Below, in pieces: positions 33,795 to 47,741 of a stretch of 64,000 bases of DNA. The notes under the pieces are model-generated. The model was given only the letters and a program-made list of their open reading frames with translations, ran no database searches and was not told where the DNA came from. Within the stretch, counting starts at the first letter, position 1. Each line of letters starts with the position of its first letter. The DNA is from Microbotryomycetes sp. JL201 (Eukaryota; Basidiomycota; Microbotryomycetes). Position numbers and translations under genes: made by a program. Location of the stretch: contig JAQYUZ010000031.1 of assembly GCA_033819885.1 (NCBI GenBank), positions 1 through 64,000 on the forward strand. Reading direction: 5' to 3'.

Positions 33795-33892
33795 CGGGCG
33801 TAAATGAGGACAGCTGCTCGGCTGGCCATGCCCGGACGATTAGCGGGCGTAAATAAGGACAGCTGCTCGGCTGGCTATGCCCGGACGATTAG
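33795..33892. repeat. 49-bp direct tandem duplication
   Basis: Two adjacent units, 33795-33843 and 33844-33892, each read CGGGCGTAAATRAGGACAGC through to CCCGGACGATTAG. They differ at only two or three positions. No coding frame explains the unit. This looks like a recent local duplication in a gene-free interval. Confidence 0.9.
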
Positions 33893-35278
33893 TATCAACT
33901 TGATCTAGAGCGTCCGTTCCGGACCTCGATGAGGAAGTCGCAAACAGACTTTTTCAGCATGTATTGCATGACAGGGCTTTTATGAAAGCGCGGCTTTGCT
34001 CGCAGACTTGCCGCGCGCCCTGATATCAATATGTTGCATTTCATGGGTGTCTAGAGGATTGTGCTTACGTCAGATCGTTGTGCGCGTGAAAGCGGGCTTG
34101 CTGAGAACGCATCCGCACTAAGCTCGCGTCGAGAACTAGCGTAATCTTGCGGGATTGGTTATCACGCGTCATCTTGGCACATCACGTTTGGCACTGGAGC
34201 AACTGGCTCGCAAATGGGTAATCTTGCATTCCATGATTGCGGTCGCTTGTTTGCCTCGCATCCGGCCACGAAAGTTTTTGGAGCCTGAACGCGCCAAGTG
34301 AGCGCAGTACCGGTTCTTCCAGTTCATACATTGCCGCGTCGTGTCAGCTTTGCGAGCCTCGCCCGAGGGTGCTTTTTTTGAAGTCTTTCCAAGTGTATGA
34401 ACCGCCAACTCGGCACCCCGAACTCCGTGCCCTTTGCTTTGCCCTTGTTGGTTGAAGGATCGCTCAAGGCCCTTTCGCAACCGCCGTGCGTGAGACTGCG
34501 TGCGGCGACGAGCGTGGGCGATCTTTCTTTCCCTCCAAAATTGCCAAATTGTTCCAAATGACACGCAGTCGCAATGCAAATGAATCGGAAGAAAGAGGAT
34601 CTACAAAGCAACAAACATTGTTGAAAGTAGTTGCATCTTGCCAGAAGGTCGAAAGATGCACTTTGGATGTTTGATCTTGAGGTGACAGATTTTGAAACGA
34701 CGCTAGCTAATCACCTGCCAGTTGCCGAGCGCGAATGCCGTTGCTGACTCTTTACGCAGCGCTTTGCCAAAGTAGTGGAAACAGCTGTCCTTTTTTTTTC
34801 TTTTTTTTTTTTCAGCCTCGCAATACGCCGCAGGCCACACATGCACGCAGGAAACAACCCGCCGGATTCGAGCTGTTACTCGCGATCCGATTGGTCGGGC
34901 TCTGTTGCGCGAGAGGAGCGTTCGAGATGATCTGGGAACCTATGCACCTGCTGCCAAGTGCAAGCCTGCAGAGCAAAGCTGCTCGACGAACGGGATCGCG
35001 CCTGCCGAATGCGGCAGCCTGGCAAAAGTCCGTGCTTTCTAGAGCGCGCAGTCCGATCCGGCTGCGGTTCCGGCAGCAAGCGCGAAGGGGCCTAGAGGAT
35101 CCAAGTTTATCAAGACACGAGAAAACGCACACGCCGGCATAGCTTCCTGCCGAGCCATCTCGTTTGCTACAGCTTGCACACACACGCACAGAGCTCGCTC
35201 TTTCGATCCAGCTTTGGCTCGAGTGGCAACACAGACTCTCCCTCGCCTCGCCTCGCGCCCGCCTCGCCTCACCCACAA

Positions 35279-36861
35279 ATGGCCACGCTCGCGCCAGTCC
35301 CGGCCAAAACTGGCCACGGACGCAAGCCTACCAAGCTGCAGCGCCGCCCTTCGCCGACTCCAGCGGGTCCTCGTCCGAAGCGCAACCATCCGTTTCCGGC
35401 TTTGAACTTGCTCAGGTTGCCCAAGCGCATCTTGTCCCCGCCAAAGCCGACTGGCATGGTCGGCTCGGTTCGCTCGTTCAAGGCGACACCTCTGACAGAT
35501 GTCAAGTTGGCCGACGTCATTGCAAACAAGCACTTGTCGCCACTCAGCCTCAAGGACTTTGAAGGTCAGTCGAGCAATCCCGGACCCAGACGTATCGATT
35601 TCTCGATGTGCTGACGCGCCATGTGGTGTCACACGCACAGGCTACCTCGTTTACAAAGAGCACTCGGCAGAGTCGCTGTACTTTATCCTGTGGCTCGACG
35701 AGTACACGAAAGAGTACAACGAGTGGCTCGCCGACAAGGCTGTCGAACATCCCGAGGCCGCTCCCAGCTTATCAACAGACCCGCTCGCAACCCGTCGTGC
35801 AGATCACTTGCCCGACTATCTCGCCGACTCGGTCCAGCGCGCTATGCAGTGCTTCTTCATGCCCAACGCGCCACTCGAGCTCAACCTAGCCCACAACACT
35901 CGAGACAAGACACTCGTCGAAGCAGGTGCAAGTGGTAAACCTCAAGATTTCGCTGAAGCTCGAGATGTCATCGAACACTCGCTCAATCGCAGCTTGCAGC
36001 AGCATTCGCGCACCTGCATCGCCAACGCTGGTCCTCGTCGTCTCGTCTTTTGCTTCTGCTTGGGCTTGTCAGTGTTCTTGCTCGGACTCGTTCCTCCATT
36101 CGTCGGCATCTTGTGAGTTGGCATTGCACGGCTTCGAGAACCATGGGGCTGACAAAATCGTGCAGTGGCGGATACGCTCGTGGCGTTCGCGCGGCAGGCT
36201 TGTTCTTTATTTGGTTCGGCTCCGCCGTCATGTACATGGCCGTCAACCGCATCTGCGGAGTTATCGTACGTCAAGTCGTTTGCTTCATCTAGAGCTTGCG
36301 CAGGAACTGACTTTTGCGCCGTGCAGTGGCTCCTCGGCGAAGATCGCCAGCTCGTGCCGTGGGAGCGCGAGCCTGTTGCCCCCGTCATGTCTTCTTCTCT
36401 CGTTTCGATTGACGCACCCTTGTCGCCTTCGTCTGGCGCGTCTCAGTGGGATGAAGAGTCGTCGTACGGCTCAGATGACAAGTCTCCCGAGTCGTCATTC
36501 CGCACTCAAAACTCGTCAGACCCTTATCCTTGGGAGAAACAAGAGCTGCCTTATGCAGACGCCGATCAAAGCACCCGTCCGCCGTCGTACTACTCGAAGC
36601 AGTCAGAGACGCGTTCTCTCGTGCCCGAGTCTGCCGTAAGTCGCGTTCCGGTCATTCATGGCACGAAATTGCAATCACGGAATACTGACCGAGAGCTCCC
36701 GAATCGTTACCGCTATGCAGCCGGTGTGGGGCGCTTGCACGTCCGTCTTTTCTCCCGACGTGATCCGCGTTCAGTGGCGTCACGCGGTCCACTCGTTCTT
36801 GTTCGGAGCGCTCGTGCTGTGCACCGTTGGCGCCGCCTTGATGGCGGTTCCTAACGCTTAG
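35279..36861 (+). CDS. RAX1: Rax1-like RGS-domain membrane protein
   Basis: Exons 35279-35564, 35641-36112, 36166-36265, 36327-36635 and 36721-36861 give 435 aa. An RGS-type domain starts near residue 75 (LADVIANKHLSPLSLKDFEG, then LYFILWLDEYTKEYNEW). Hydrophobic segments follow: VFCFCLGLSVFLLGLVPPF, LFFIWFGSAVMYMAV and a last one near the C-terminus (FLFGALVLCTVGAALMAV). This layout matches fungal Rax1, a plasma-membrane landmark for bud-site selection and polarity. A Ser/Pro/Tyr-rich cytosolic linker separates the helices. Introns are 53-85 nt. The last exon's frame is fixed by PVWGACTSVFSP. Confidence 0.85.
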
Positions 36862-37088
36862 AAGGAAGGCTCATTTTGGCTTGTGTTTGTTTCCGGTGGA
36901 CTCCGTCTGTCGTGGGAATTGCTGGGCTCGTATGGAATTTCGCGAGTGGTTCGAGTGGTTCGATGTTATCACATTCGTTCTTCGTGTAGTCTTCGTGTAG
37001 TGTTTTGGACACATCACAATCTTTGTTTTCACCCGTAATCGTTCGAGTGTTGCTCGCTCGCTTTGCGCGCCTTGCATTTCGATCTGAA

Positions 37089-38229
37089 ATGTGTCGATTG
37101 GCCGTTCAGCTTGCAGCGAAAGTCGTTACGGGACCATCAACGACCGTTGTTCGAGCTCAATGGAGTCGCGCAAGATCTTTGGGCGTGCCATTGACGGCAC
37201 AGCACCTCTTTCGCACTCGGCCGACGGCGTCCTTGTCCACATCAAGCATCGCCTGGGCCAAACGCAACAAGTCGAACTCGAAACAAAAGTCAAACAAGAA
37301 CAACGACAACGACGACGAAGACGAACCAGATGCGTTCACGTCTGCAGACCACGTCCGACAACGAGGCTCGAAACATTCCGACAACCTTCGCAAAGGCAAA
37401 AACAAGTTTGCGATAACGACAGACGATGAATCAAACTCTGTTGTCGTTCAAGGCGAGCCCGTCTTGCAAGTCAAGTTTGGACTCAGGGAGAGCGAAAGCG
37501 ACATGGCCAACGCCGTCGACAGGTTCAAAGTGAACCTCAAAAACGTCGTCGGTAGGGTCGGGAGAGTCTCACCAGGTACATTGACGCGACTCGAGGCTGT
37601 CTTGAGGAGTGCTGAGCTGACATTGCGCTGCACGGTGCCGAGCAGACTTGCTCGACGGATTAAAGGTCGAACTGGACGGAGAGCGGCGACCGCTCCTAGA
37701 ATACGCATCAGTGTCTGTCAAGGACGGCAGAGATCTGTTGGTGACTTGCTACGACGAGTCGGTGAGCACATTACAATAGCGTTCACCGTTTAGTTTCCTT
37801 ACGCTTTATCCACCTTGTGCGTGGACAGTACGTTAAAGCCGTCTCGCAAGCAATCTACTCGTCTCCGCACAACTTTGCACCTCAAACTGTGTCGCCAACC
37901 ACCATGCGAGTGCCCGTACCGAAACCCAATATGGACACCCGTAAACAATTAGTCAAACAAGCTTCGGACTTGTCTGAACAAGCAAGGACTGCAATCAGGG
38001 GTACGCGGACAAGAGGACACAAGGACATCAAAGCGGACGTCGACGGCAAATTGTCGAGCAAAGACGAAGGTCAGAAAGATGGCAAAAAGGTGTGTTTGGC
38101 CGCTTTCGACAGACATCCTCGACTTTGGGTTGGCTGACCTTATGAGACAACCGGTGCTAGCTGGATGCAGCGACCAAGAAGCATACAGACGAAGTTGACA
38201 AGATTCTCGAGCAAGCGAAAAAAATGTGA
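37089..38229 (+). CDS. RRF1: Mitochondrial ribosome recycling factor
   Basis: Exons 37089-37575, 37646-37761, 37829-38089 and 38161-38229 give 310 aa. It splits mitochondrial ribosomes after termination. An Arg/Ser-rich N-terminus serves as presequence, followed by a Lys/Asn/Asp-rich stretch. The RRF fold appears after splicing: VDRFKVNLKNVVGRVGRVSP, LLDGLKVELDGE, ASVSVKDGRDLLVTCYDES, VSQAI, MRVPVPKPNMDTRKQLVKQA and a final helix ending QAKKM. The exon at 37646-37761 is needed for the central strand and is hidden in an alternative frame. The neighbour downstream, TSR1, converges. Confidence 0.9.
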
Positions 38230-38444
38230 GTTTCCTCAAGCGTAATGTGTCCAGACGATCTGACAATGGATCCCGCCGCCCACCAGATTGCTCGACGAGT
38301 AGACGGATCAATTTTTCATTTAGGCGTGTCGTGTCTGACATTATCGCTCACTTGCAATACCAGCCTGCTCGGGACTCGAAGCAATAAGCATATCAACGGC
38401 ATGAATGAAAAATCACAACACGAGCATCCCCAAATTATTTCAGT

Positions 38445-41314
38445 CTAAGCCATGTCTACATCACCCAATTTGTCTCCCTCGTCCTCGTGACCGAGTCGCG
38501 CAACTTGCGCAACGCCGGATCCGTCCCAAACTTGTGACCATTTCGGATAACATCTCTTGTACAAGTTCAAGCAAACCGTATCCATCTGAGACACTGGTCC
38601 ATCGAATGCAGCCTTGTAATAGCCATGCGTGCCCAGAGGTTCACGAATGTAACCCGTCCGACCAAGTTTGGTTCGCAACTGGATCGGTTTAAAGTATTCA
38701 ATGTCGTCACGGTTGAAAAACATGTACCTGATCGTTGCCGTCTTTTTGTGGACTTTGAACGGATGACCAGTCAAGATGTAACGTTTTGCGGTGATCCGAG
38801 TGGGATCCGAACTGAGCAGCGCTCCGGAACCGACCAAGTTGACTTGGGGAGCATCGGCAGAATTGGCTCCAGATGAAGGCAGCCTGAGCAAAACGGCGGG
38901 GACGTTGCCGAACGTGATGGGCATGTATGCTGTAGCGACGTGAGCTGTGACGCCGCTGTGTCGCAGGAACCGTTCAAACTTGTGAACGTTGTTGGCGCCA
39001 CGGCCATTGTTGCGCATCGTATGTTGGGAAAAGATCGGATTGACAACGAATCGTCTGAATCCGATCTGGGCCACGAGAGGGTCTTTTGAGCGAACGGTGT
39101 CGCTGTACTCGGTGTTGCGCGTGATGGTGAAATGCATGACCGAGTACTTGTGCTCGTGCTTGAGCAAGCCAAACACGACAAATGGCAGCGATGGATCGCG
39201 CTCGTCTGCTGCCTGTTTCGGCACGTCTTTAATGTGAATGATGACCCGTGTACCCGCCTGGGACAGCAACCCAGTCTCAGCCACGTGCAGCAAAATGGCT
39301 CCATCGCGTGCACTCACCTCGACGCCGTCGACCTGAGCCTTTCGCTCCATCTTTTTGCCCATGATCTTGAAATCCTCAAACATGAAGCAGCGCGAATACT
39401 CTACCGGCAACTCTTCGTATGGGTCCCAAGAGCTCGTCCTAAAGCTCTTGAGTCCCCTGAAGCGGGCGAATCGTTCTCGTGCGGGAATGTCCATCGGAGT
39501 GTCAATCTCGTCCGGAAAATCCATGTCTTCTCGGTCTTGGTTTGACCGCTCTCGAGCTCGATCGGCGAGGTATTGTTGCAGCTGAGCCTCTTCCTGCTCC
39601 GGAGACAGCTCGTCGTATGGCCGAGTTGAAGCAACGTCGCTCTCGTCAGGCTGTGATGGGTCGACAAACTCGTGCTCGTCGTCAATCTCTTCGCCGCCTG
39701 AGGCGTTGCCAACATCGGATCCATCATCTGCTCCAGCCGCGTCATCCATCCGCTCATCCTCATCATCGTCATCTTCGTCATGATCGTATTCGCCATCGCT
39801 TTCGTCAATAATCCAAGCCGCCTGGTACGCGCTTGTGCCTTTTGGCACCTTTTTCAGCCTTGGCGTTGTGCCCGGTCTTGCTGGTGGCAGCATTTCACCT
39901 GCATCGCTGCCACGGCCAATCCTGCTCGAGCCGGCAACGGCAGCAGGAGCACTGGCCATCTCTTCTTCTGTCGGCCAAGTCTGTTCGTTCAGACCAAAGT
40001 CTTCCAAGTCTGGCACGTTTGTAGACGCGAGCGAGTCGGCATCATCGTCTGGCGCGGATAGTTGAGCCGATTCATCACTCGCCGTGTCCATTGTACCACT
40101 GGATGGGGTTGCAATCTTTCGAGCAGCAAAACTTGGCGCTTCAAAAATCTGTAAACCCGGCTTGAGAATCAGCAAACGCGGGAATTTAATTGAACAAAAT
40201 CGCCTAGCGGACCTTATCGATTTTGAAGTCACCATACTTGGCCAGATGAACAAGTCGGTTGGCGCTCAACCGTGCGCCTCTGACCGTACCTTCAACGACG
40301 AGCGTGCCCTTATCATCATCGCCGCCACTGCTCGTCCAAGAGACGCGCTCGGCCAACACTCGTGGCCTCGCTTCTCGCCATTTGATGCCTTTCGGAACTT
40401 TTTCACATATTGTTCTGACCAGATTCGATGTTTCGGACGGCGATGCGACGCAGGTTATCTTGTCGACGGCCGGGAAAAAGTGATTCAAGTACGACTGCAG
40501 CGATGCTCTGGTCGACGACGCCAATTGCATGTTCGACGGCAGATTCTAGGCAGACGAAAATGTGAAGAATGTCAGACTCGATTGTTGGATCCACATTTCG
40601 CTTGTGTAGCTTACGTTGACGACGCCAAAGACGCCACCAGTGCTTCCGACGCCGAATCCCGTGAGCGCGCGCACAACGGTCTCTGCTTGATAGTCTACTT
40701 CGACTGAAGACGACACGCCAAACACGACAAAGTCTGCTGCCGCGCAGCCGTCCAAGATTGAAAAGACGGCGGCAGGGTCTGTGGCGTTTGGCAGGAGCAG
40801 GAACCTGAGGCTTTGATTGTGAAATTTAGCAATTCTGAGAGGAGAGCAAAAAAGGCGTGCGGTCAACAATACAAGTCTAGTCTTGTAGAGCAATGCGAGC
40901 TCACTCTGCCGAGCGGGTGCCAGGTTGCTGACAAGTCGCTTGTGCGCCGACAGCGGCAACAATGTCATCAGCGAGCGCTGCCGCGTCAACGTCCGAAGTA
41001 AGAGGGACGACTGCGACGACTCGCTGGACCCTGTAGCCTTGTTTCTTTGTCGCAAACAGCTGCTGCAAGTCGTCCAGGTGCGAGTTTTTGGCGAGCATCA
41101 GCTGCTTGCGGTGATTCTTGCGGTTGTGCTTGGTGAAGGCTGCTTGCATCTTGTTGTTTGACGATTGTGTGTGCTGCTTGATCGTCGCCGTCGGTTTGTG
41201 TGTGCGTCCCTTGGCCTGGTCGCGCAAGGCCGACTTTGTGCTGTGCTTGGATTTGAACCGCTTGTTGACCTGCTTTTGCGTCGGCCGATGAGAGTGTTGC
41301 TTCGGTTCACTCAT
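38445..41314 (-). CDS. TSR1: Ribosome biogenesis factor Tsr1
   Basis: Exons 41314-40905, 40834-40615, 40545-40213 and 40148-38445 give 888 aa. Tsr1 is a GTPase-like factor (without GTPase activity in yeast) required for late 40S maturation. The first exon is Lys/Arg/Gln-rich with HRPTQKQVNKRFKSKH and NHRKQLMLAKN. A GTPase-like domain, a long Asp/Glu-rich insertion (YDHDEDDDDEDERMDD) and the conserved C-terminal region follow (DPYEELPVEYSRCFMFEDF, VNPIFSQHT, GHPFKVHKKTATIRYMFFN, YFKPIQLRTK). The third intron's donor is GTCCGC, which is atypical but keeps phase. It diverges from the phosphatase gene over 291 bp. Confidence 0.93.
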
Positions 41315-41605
41315 CCTGCCAAGCCCCGTCGCGGCTGTTGGCAGGCAAGAAACTGTGCAAGTCTGCTCGCGTCCTTTTTTTGGGCCGAGAGTTTGAAACA
41401 CAGGGGGAAGTTCATCCACCCCGTCCGACGCATTCAACATCCACAGTCAGAGCAAGTACAAGCCAACATCGTGCCAGCTCGAGACTGAGCAAACCTGCTG
41501 CTGTACCTCTGCCTGCCGACGTCTTGAGCTCGGGCCTCACCACTCGCCGCAAATGCCGTCACTGAATCGCTTCGTTGTCCCGCAAGTCTATCTGCCGTCC
41601 CGTAC

Positions 41606-42311
41606 ATGACAGCGCCATTACTTAGAATGGACAAAGTCACATGCGTATCCCTGCAGCAAGTCGCCTCGCTCGTCAAGGCAAAGCGCAAGGACATGCTCAT
41701 CGTCGGTTCGTGCTATTGACATGCTGATTGCATTCCAAGTACATTCGACGAAAAGCTTATTCCCAACAATACCTGTCATGGCTGGCAGATGTTAGGACGT
41801 CAGACTACCAAGGTGGCCATATTAGAGGTTCTGTCAACCTCAGCTCGCGCCTGTTTGAATCAAACATTAGCAGTAAGTCGTGAAGACTATGAAAGTGCTT
41901 TCCAAATAGCATGGTTTGAACCGGTTCGAACACATCACTCGACATGCAGTCCGCTCCATTATAGAGTCTCAGATCAAACCCCGGATCGAGAACGACGCGC
42001 TCAGCCTCGTCGTCCTGCATTGTATGAGATCGCAGTACAGAGGACCGTTTGCCGCATCAAGTCTCGAAACGCATCCAAATTTCCCAAGAGACAAGGTCAA
42101 AGTGGCCGTTCTCGAAGGCGGTTACAGACTATGGAGAAAGACGTTTGAAGGCACAAAAGACGAACATGACATGATAGAGTACGACAACGAGGCAGACAAG
42201 CGAATGGACGCCTCAAAAGTCAAAGGAGTTGCAAGATCAGACGGAGATGAGTTTGACAAGGTCGAAGAGCAGCACTCTGTCGAAATTCGCGAGCAGGCTA
42301 GCAAGCAGTGA
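41606..42311 (+). CDS. Cdc25/rhodanese-fold phosphatase (Ibp1/Ych1-like)
   Basis: Exons 41606-41705, 41789-41872 and 41950-42311 give 181 aa. The rhodanese-like fold shows LIVDVRTSDYQGGHIRGSVN at the N-terminus and the CX5R catalytic loop in VVLHCMRSQYRGP near residue 95, followed by VAVLEGGYRLWRK. Small single-domain members in fungi include S. pombe Ibp1 and yeast Ych1/Arr2, which act as phosphatases or arsenate reductases; which applies here is open. A charged C-terminal extension of about 50 residues follows the domain. Introns are 83 and 77 nt; the second splice was chosen because the nearer AG breaks the frame. Confidence 0.86.
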
Positions 42312-42374
42312 TTCGATCAAGGTGTGGGATTGTCACAACAGCTTTCAGTAATTTGCAATTGACGACGTGTGCAT

Positions 42375-45272
<2,898 letters not shown>

Positions 45273-45437
45273 GATATGAAGTGGCACGTGACAGAGCAGC
45301 GCGTCAGCTCAGTAGATACAGTGCAGGTGTATACCAGGTCACACTGGAGAGCGTGGCAACCTAGCAACGACAATGCGCGCGTCAGGGGAGAGGCAGACCT
45401 AGCACTGGCTTGTCTATTTCATATTCAAATTTGGCTT

Positions 45438-47525
45438 CTATAAATTTTTGTGCTTCTCTATGGCTTGCTCCCCAACTTCCTTCATTATACTCCAGATTTT
45501 GTCGACGTGCTCGGTCCGCAGCAGCGGACTACCGAGCGCTATCCTCGTACACGCCCTTCCCCCAACAATGGTCGGCGTCAGCATGATGTCCTTTCGTTCA
45601 GTGGTCAACGCGTAGAACGTCTTGTTGAGCTCGTCAACATGCTCAAGAGAGTCGCCATCGCCACCTCGCAACCGAACGACCACGAGAGAAAAGCTGCGAG
45701 GTGTAAACAGCTCAAAGGAGTGCTGTTTGTCGCTCAGAATGAGTTTTTCGAGGCGCTCAGCGTGTTTGATAAGCTTGCGCAGGTGTGACTCGAATCCGTT
45801 CGTACCGTACGACCGCAACGTAAAGTACAGCTTCAAAGAACGAAATCTGCGACCAAGGGAGATTTGCCAATTGCGATAGTCGACGACTGTCCCCTGATCG
45901 CCGTGTCTCGTTCTCAGAAAAGGCGGCGAAATGTCGAGAGCTTCCGTCAGCAATTTGCGGTCCCGCACCCACAGGCACGAGGCATCAAACGTGACGAGAC
46001 CCGACTTGTGCAAATTGGTGCAAAACGAGTGCACTTGGCCGCTCGAGCTGATGCCGGCTTCCGTGTTGACCGCTTTTGCTTGGGCGTTGATGGCATCTAG
46101 CCGGCAGAGCTCGCGTAGTTCTGGCAGCGCCAAAAACACGCCGGCCCATGCAGCACTGCAGACAGATGTCGCCATTCAGTTGTGGCTACAAAAGAAAGAC
46201 TGCGATCACGTACTCGACGTGGATAAACAATTCGGGATAGTTGGCGGCTGCACACGACTCTGAAATCAGGTAAAGCTCAACTTTCGGGTTCATGGGACTC
46301 ACCAACTGCTGTTATTTCTGCGATGTTGTCGATTGCCCCCGTCGAAGTTGAGCCCAGTGTTGCGACTGTTGGCGCAGACTATGAATGGCCATTGATACAG
46401 CTCATCCCGATATCAACTGACTTAGACAGAAAGGCACTCTGCCATTGGCTTTCAAATCATCAAGGGTTTGTCGCAAGTCGTCTCCTCGCAATGCCCACAA
46501 GTCTTGGGCTTTCGTTGGGACCGCCACAAAGTCCAAACCCAGGATGAGTGCAGCTTTTGCTCCCAGACTGTGCGTCTGTGTTGTGCCTACAATAACGAGT
46601 TTTTCGGCTGGAATTCCGGGCAAGATTCTCTTGGCGCGCTCTCGCGCGGCGATACACACGGTCAAGCACGAGTCTGATGCCGAGCCCTGCGTGGACAAGA
46701 CGTCAGACATAATGTGGTAGCCGAATTCTGCCTATGCGCACCATGATAATGCCGCCGCCCACGTTGGAGGCATTGTGGAATGACGGATCGAGGCCAAGCA
46801 TGGTGGCGACCCAGTCCATTTGTACCACCTCGAGCTCTATTGGGAAAATTTGATTACTCGGATGACACGCGTGGACGCGCTGACAGTCGACAGACCTGTG
46901 CACGCCGGCGAAGCCATCCAGTTGAATCCGGGATTTGAGACTGCGCCGGCGTAAATGTCTGCCAAAATGGATTCATACGTCGTGTTTGCCGGAAAGTACG
47001 CTGCAAACATTGGATGCTGCCAATGCGTGATGCTGTGGAACGGCCGAAGATGTTAGTGGCAACTCTGAATTTTCGCACAACCGCAAGACGAACCCGGGCA
47101 GAATGACCCTGTCAAAGTCCGCGGCAATGTCCTTCCACTCTTCGCCTTGTGCAGGAGCTCGTTCTGTAGGATGAGGGAGATGAACCAGCATTCCTCGAAA
47201 ATGAGATCCTGGCTAGACTGACTCGGCAGCATGGCTCCGACTTGGCCGGGCTCGACATCTGGCAAGACATCGCACGACTCGAGGTTTTCGAAGTATTCGC
47301 AGACGCTGTGAAAGTTTCAACGTGAGCCGCGGTTTGAATGCCGGCGACAGTCCGGGGCCTTCGACCTAGCCGGATGATCGAACGAACCGGTCAATGGCGG
47401 CGTAGCCAGCTTTTCGGAATCTGTTGGTCGGGCAGAAATTAATGTGTGTTGTTCCTGTTCTATTTGGCACGGTCGCGAAGGAGCTCGTTTGCGCACGGCA
47501 CAGCAACTTACTGTTCGCGGTCCAT
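45438..47525 (-). CDS. Aromatic-L-amino-acid decarboxylase (group II, PLP)
   Basis: Ten exons in phase: 47525-47512, 47420-47388, 47305-47223, 47163-47094, 47032-46896, 46836-46742, 46686-46422, 46365-46303, 46259-46214 and 46155-45438, giving 507 aa. It removes CO2 from aromatic amino acids such as tyrosine, tryptophan or DOPA using PLP. Motifs in order: MDREQFRKAGYAAIDR, ITHWQHPMFAAYFPANTTYE, SNPGFNWMASPACTELE, GSASDSCLTVCIAARE, ATLGSTSTGAIDN, FIHVDAAWAGVF and the lysine loop SFCTNLHKSGLVTFDAS. The Trp normally after the PLP lysine is Ser here, and about 15 extra residues precede the loop. The first exon is only 14 nt. It diverges from the glycosyltransferase gene. Confidence 0.92.
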
Positions 47526-47741
47526 GTTGTATGCCAGACGAGGCAGCAGAGTCCCGGTACGATAACGAAGGCGCAATTGGCGATGTGCGCTCGGTCGTCT
47601 CTGGAAAGGCGAAGACTTTGTCGGAGTGATGGGCTCCACTGGTGAAGCCGCAGCGCATACACGCAGCTCTCAGGTCGGTCGGACGCACAAAATTATCAGT
47701 TCGTTGTCGAACGTTCTTGCGACGCGCCACACGAGTATGAC

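Larger units (their letters stand above)
32694..35278. other. 2.6-kb interval, mostly no clear gene
   Basis: Between calcipressin and RAX1 I find one weak candidate locus (32739-33642), a 49-bp tandem duplication (33795-33892), and no convincing gene from 33.7 to 35.2 kb. A T-rich tract (34791-34815) and pyrimidine stretches near 35200-35275 precede RAX1 and probably belong to its promoter. Confidence 0.5.

Noticed and set aside
36940-37000. Short direct repeats GTGGTTCGA and CTTCGTGTAGT
   Set aside because: These are two-copy repeats of about 10 bp between genes, within the range expected by chance slippage.
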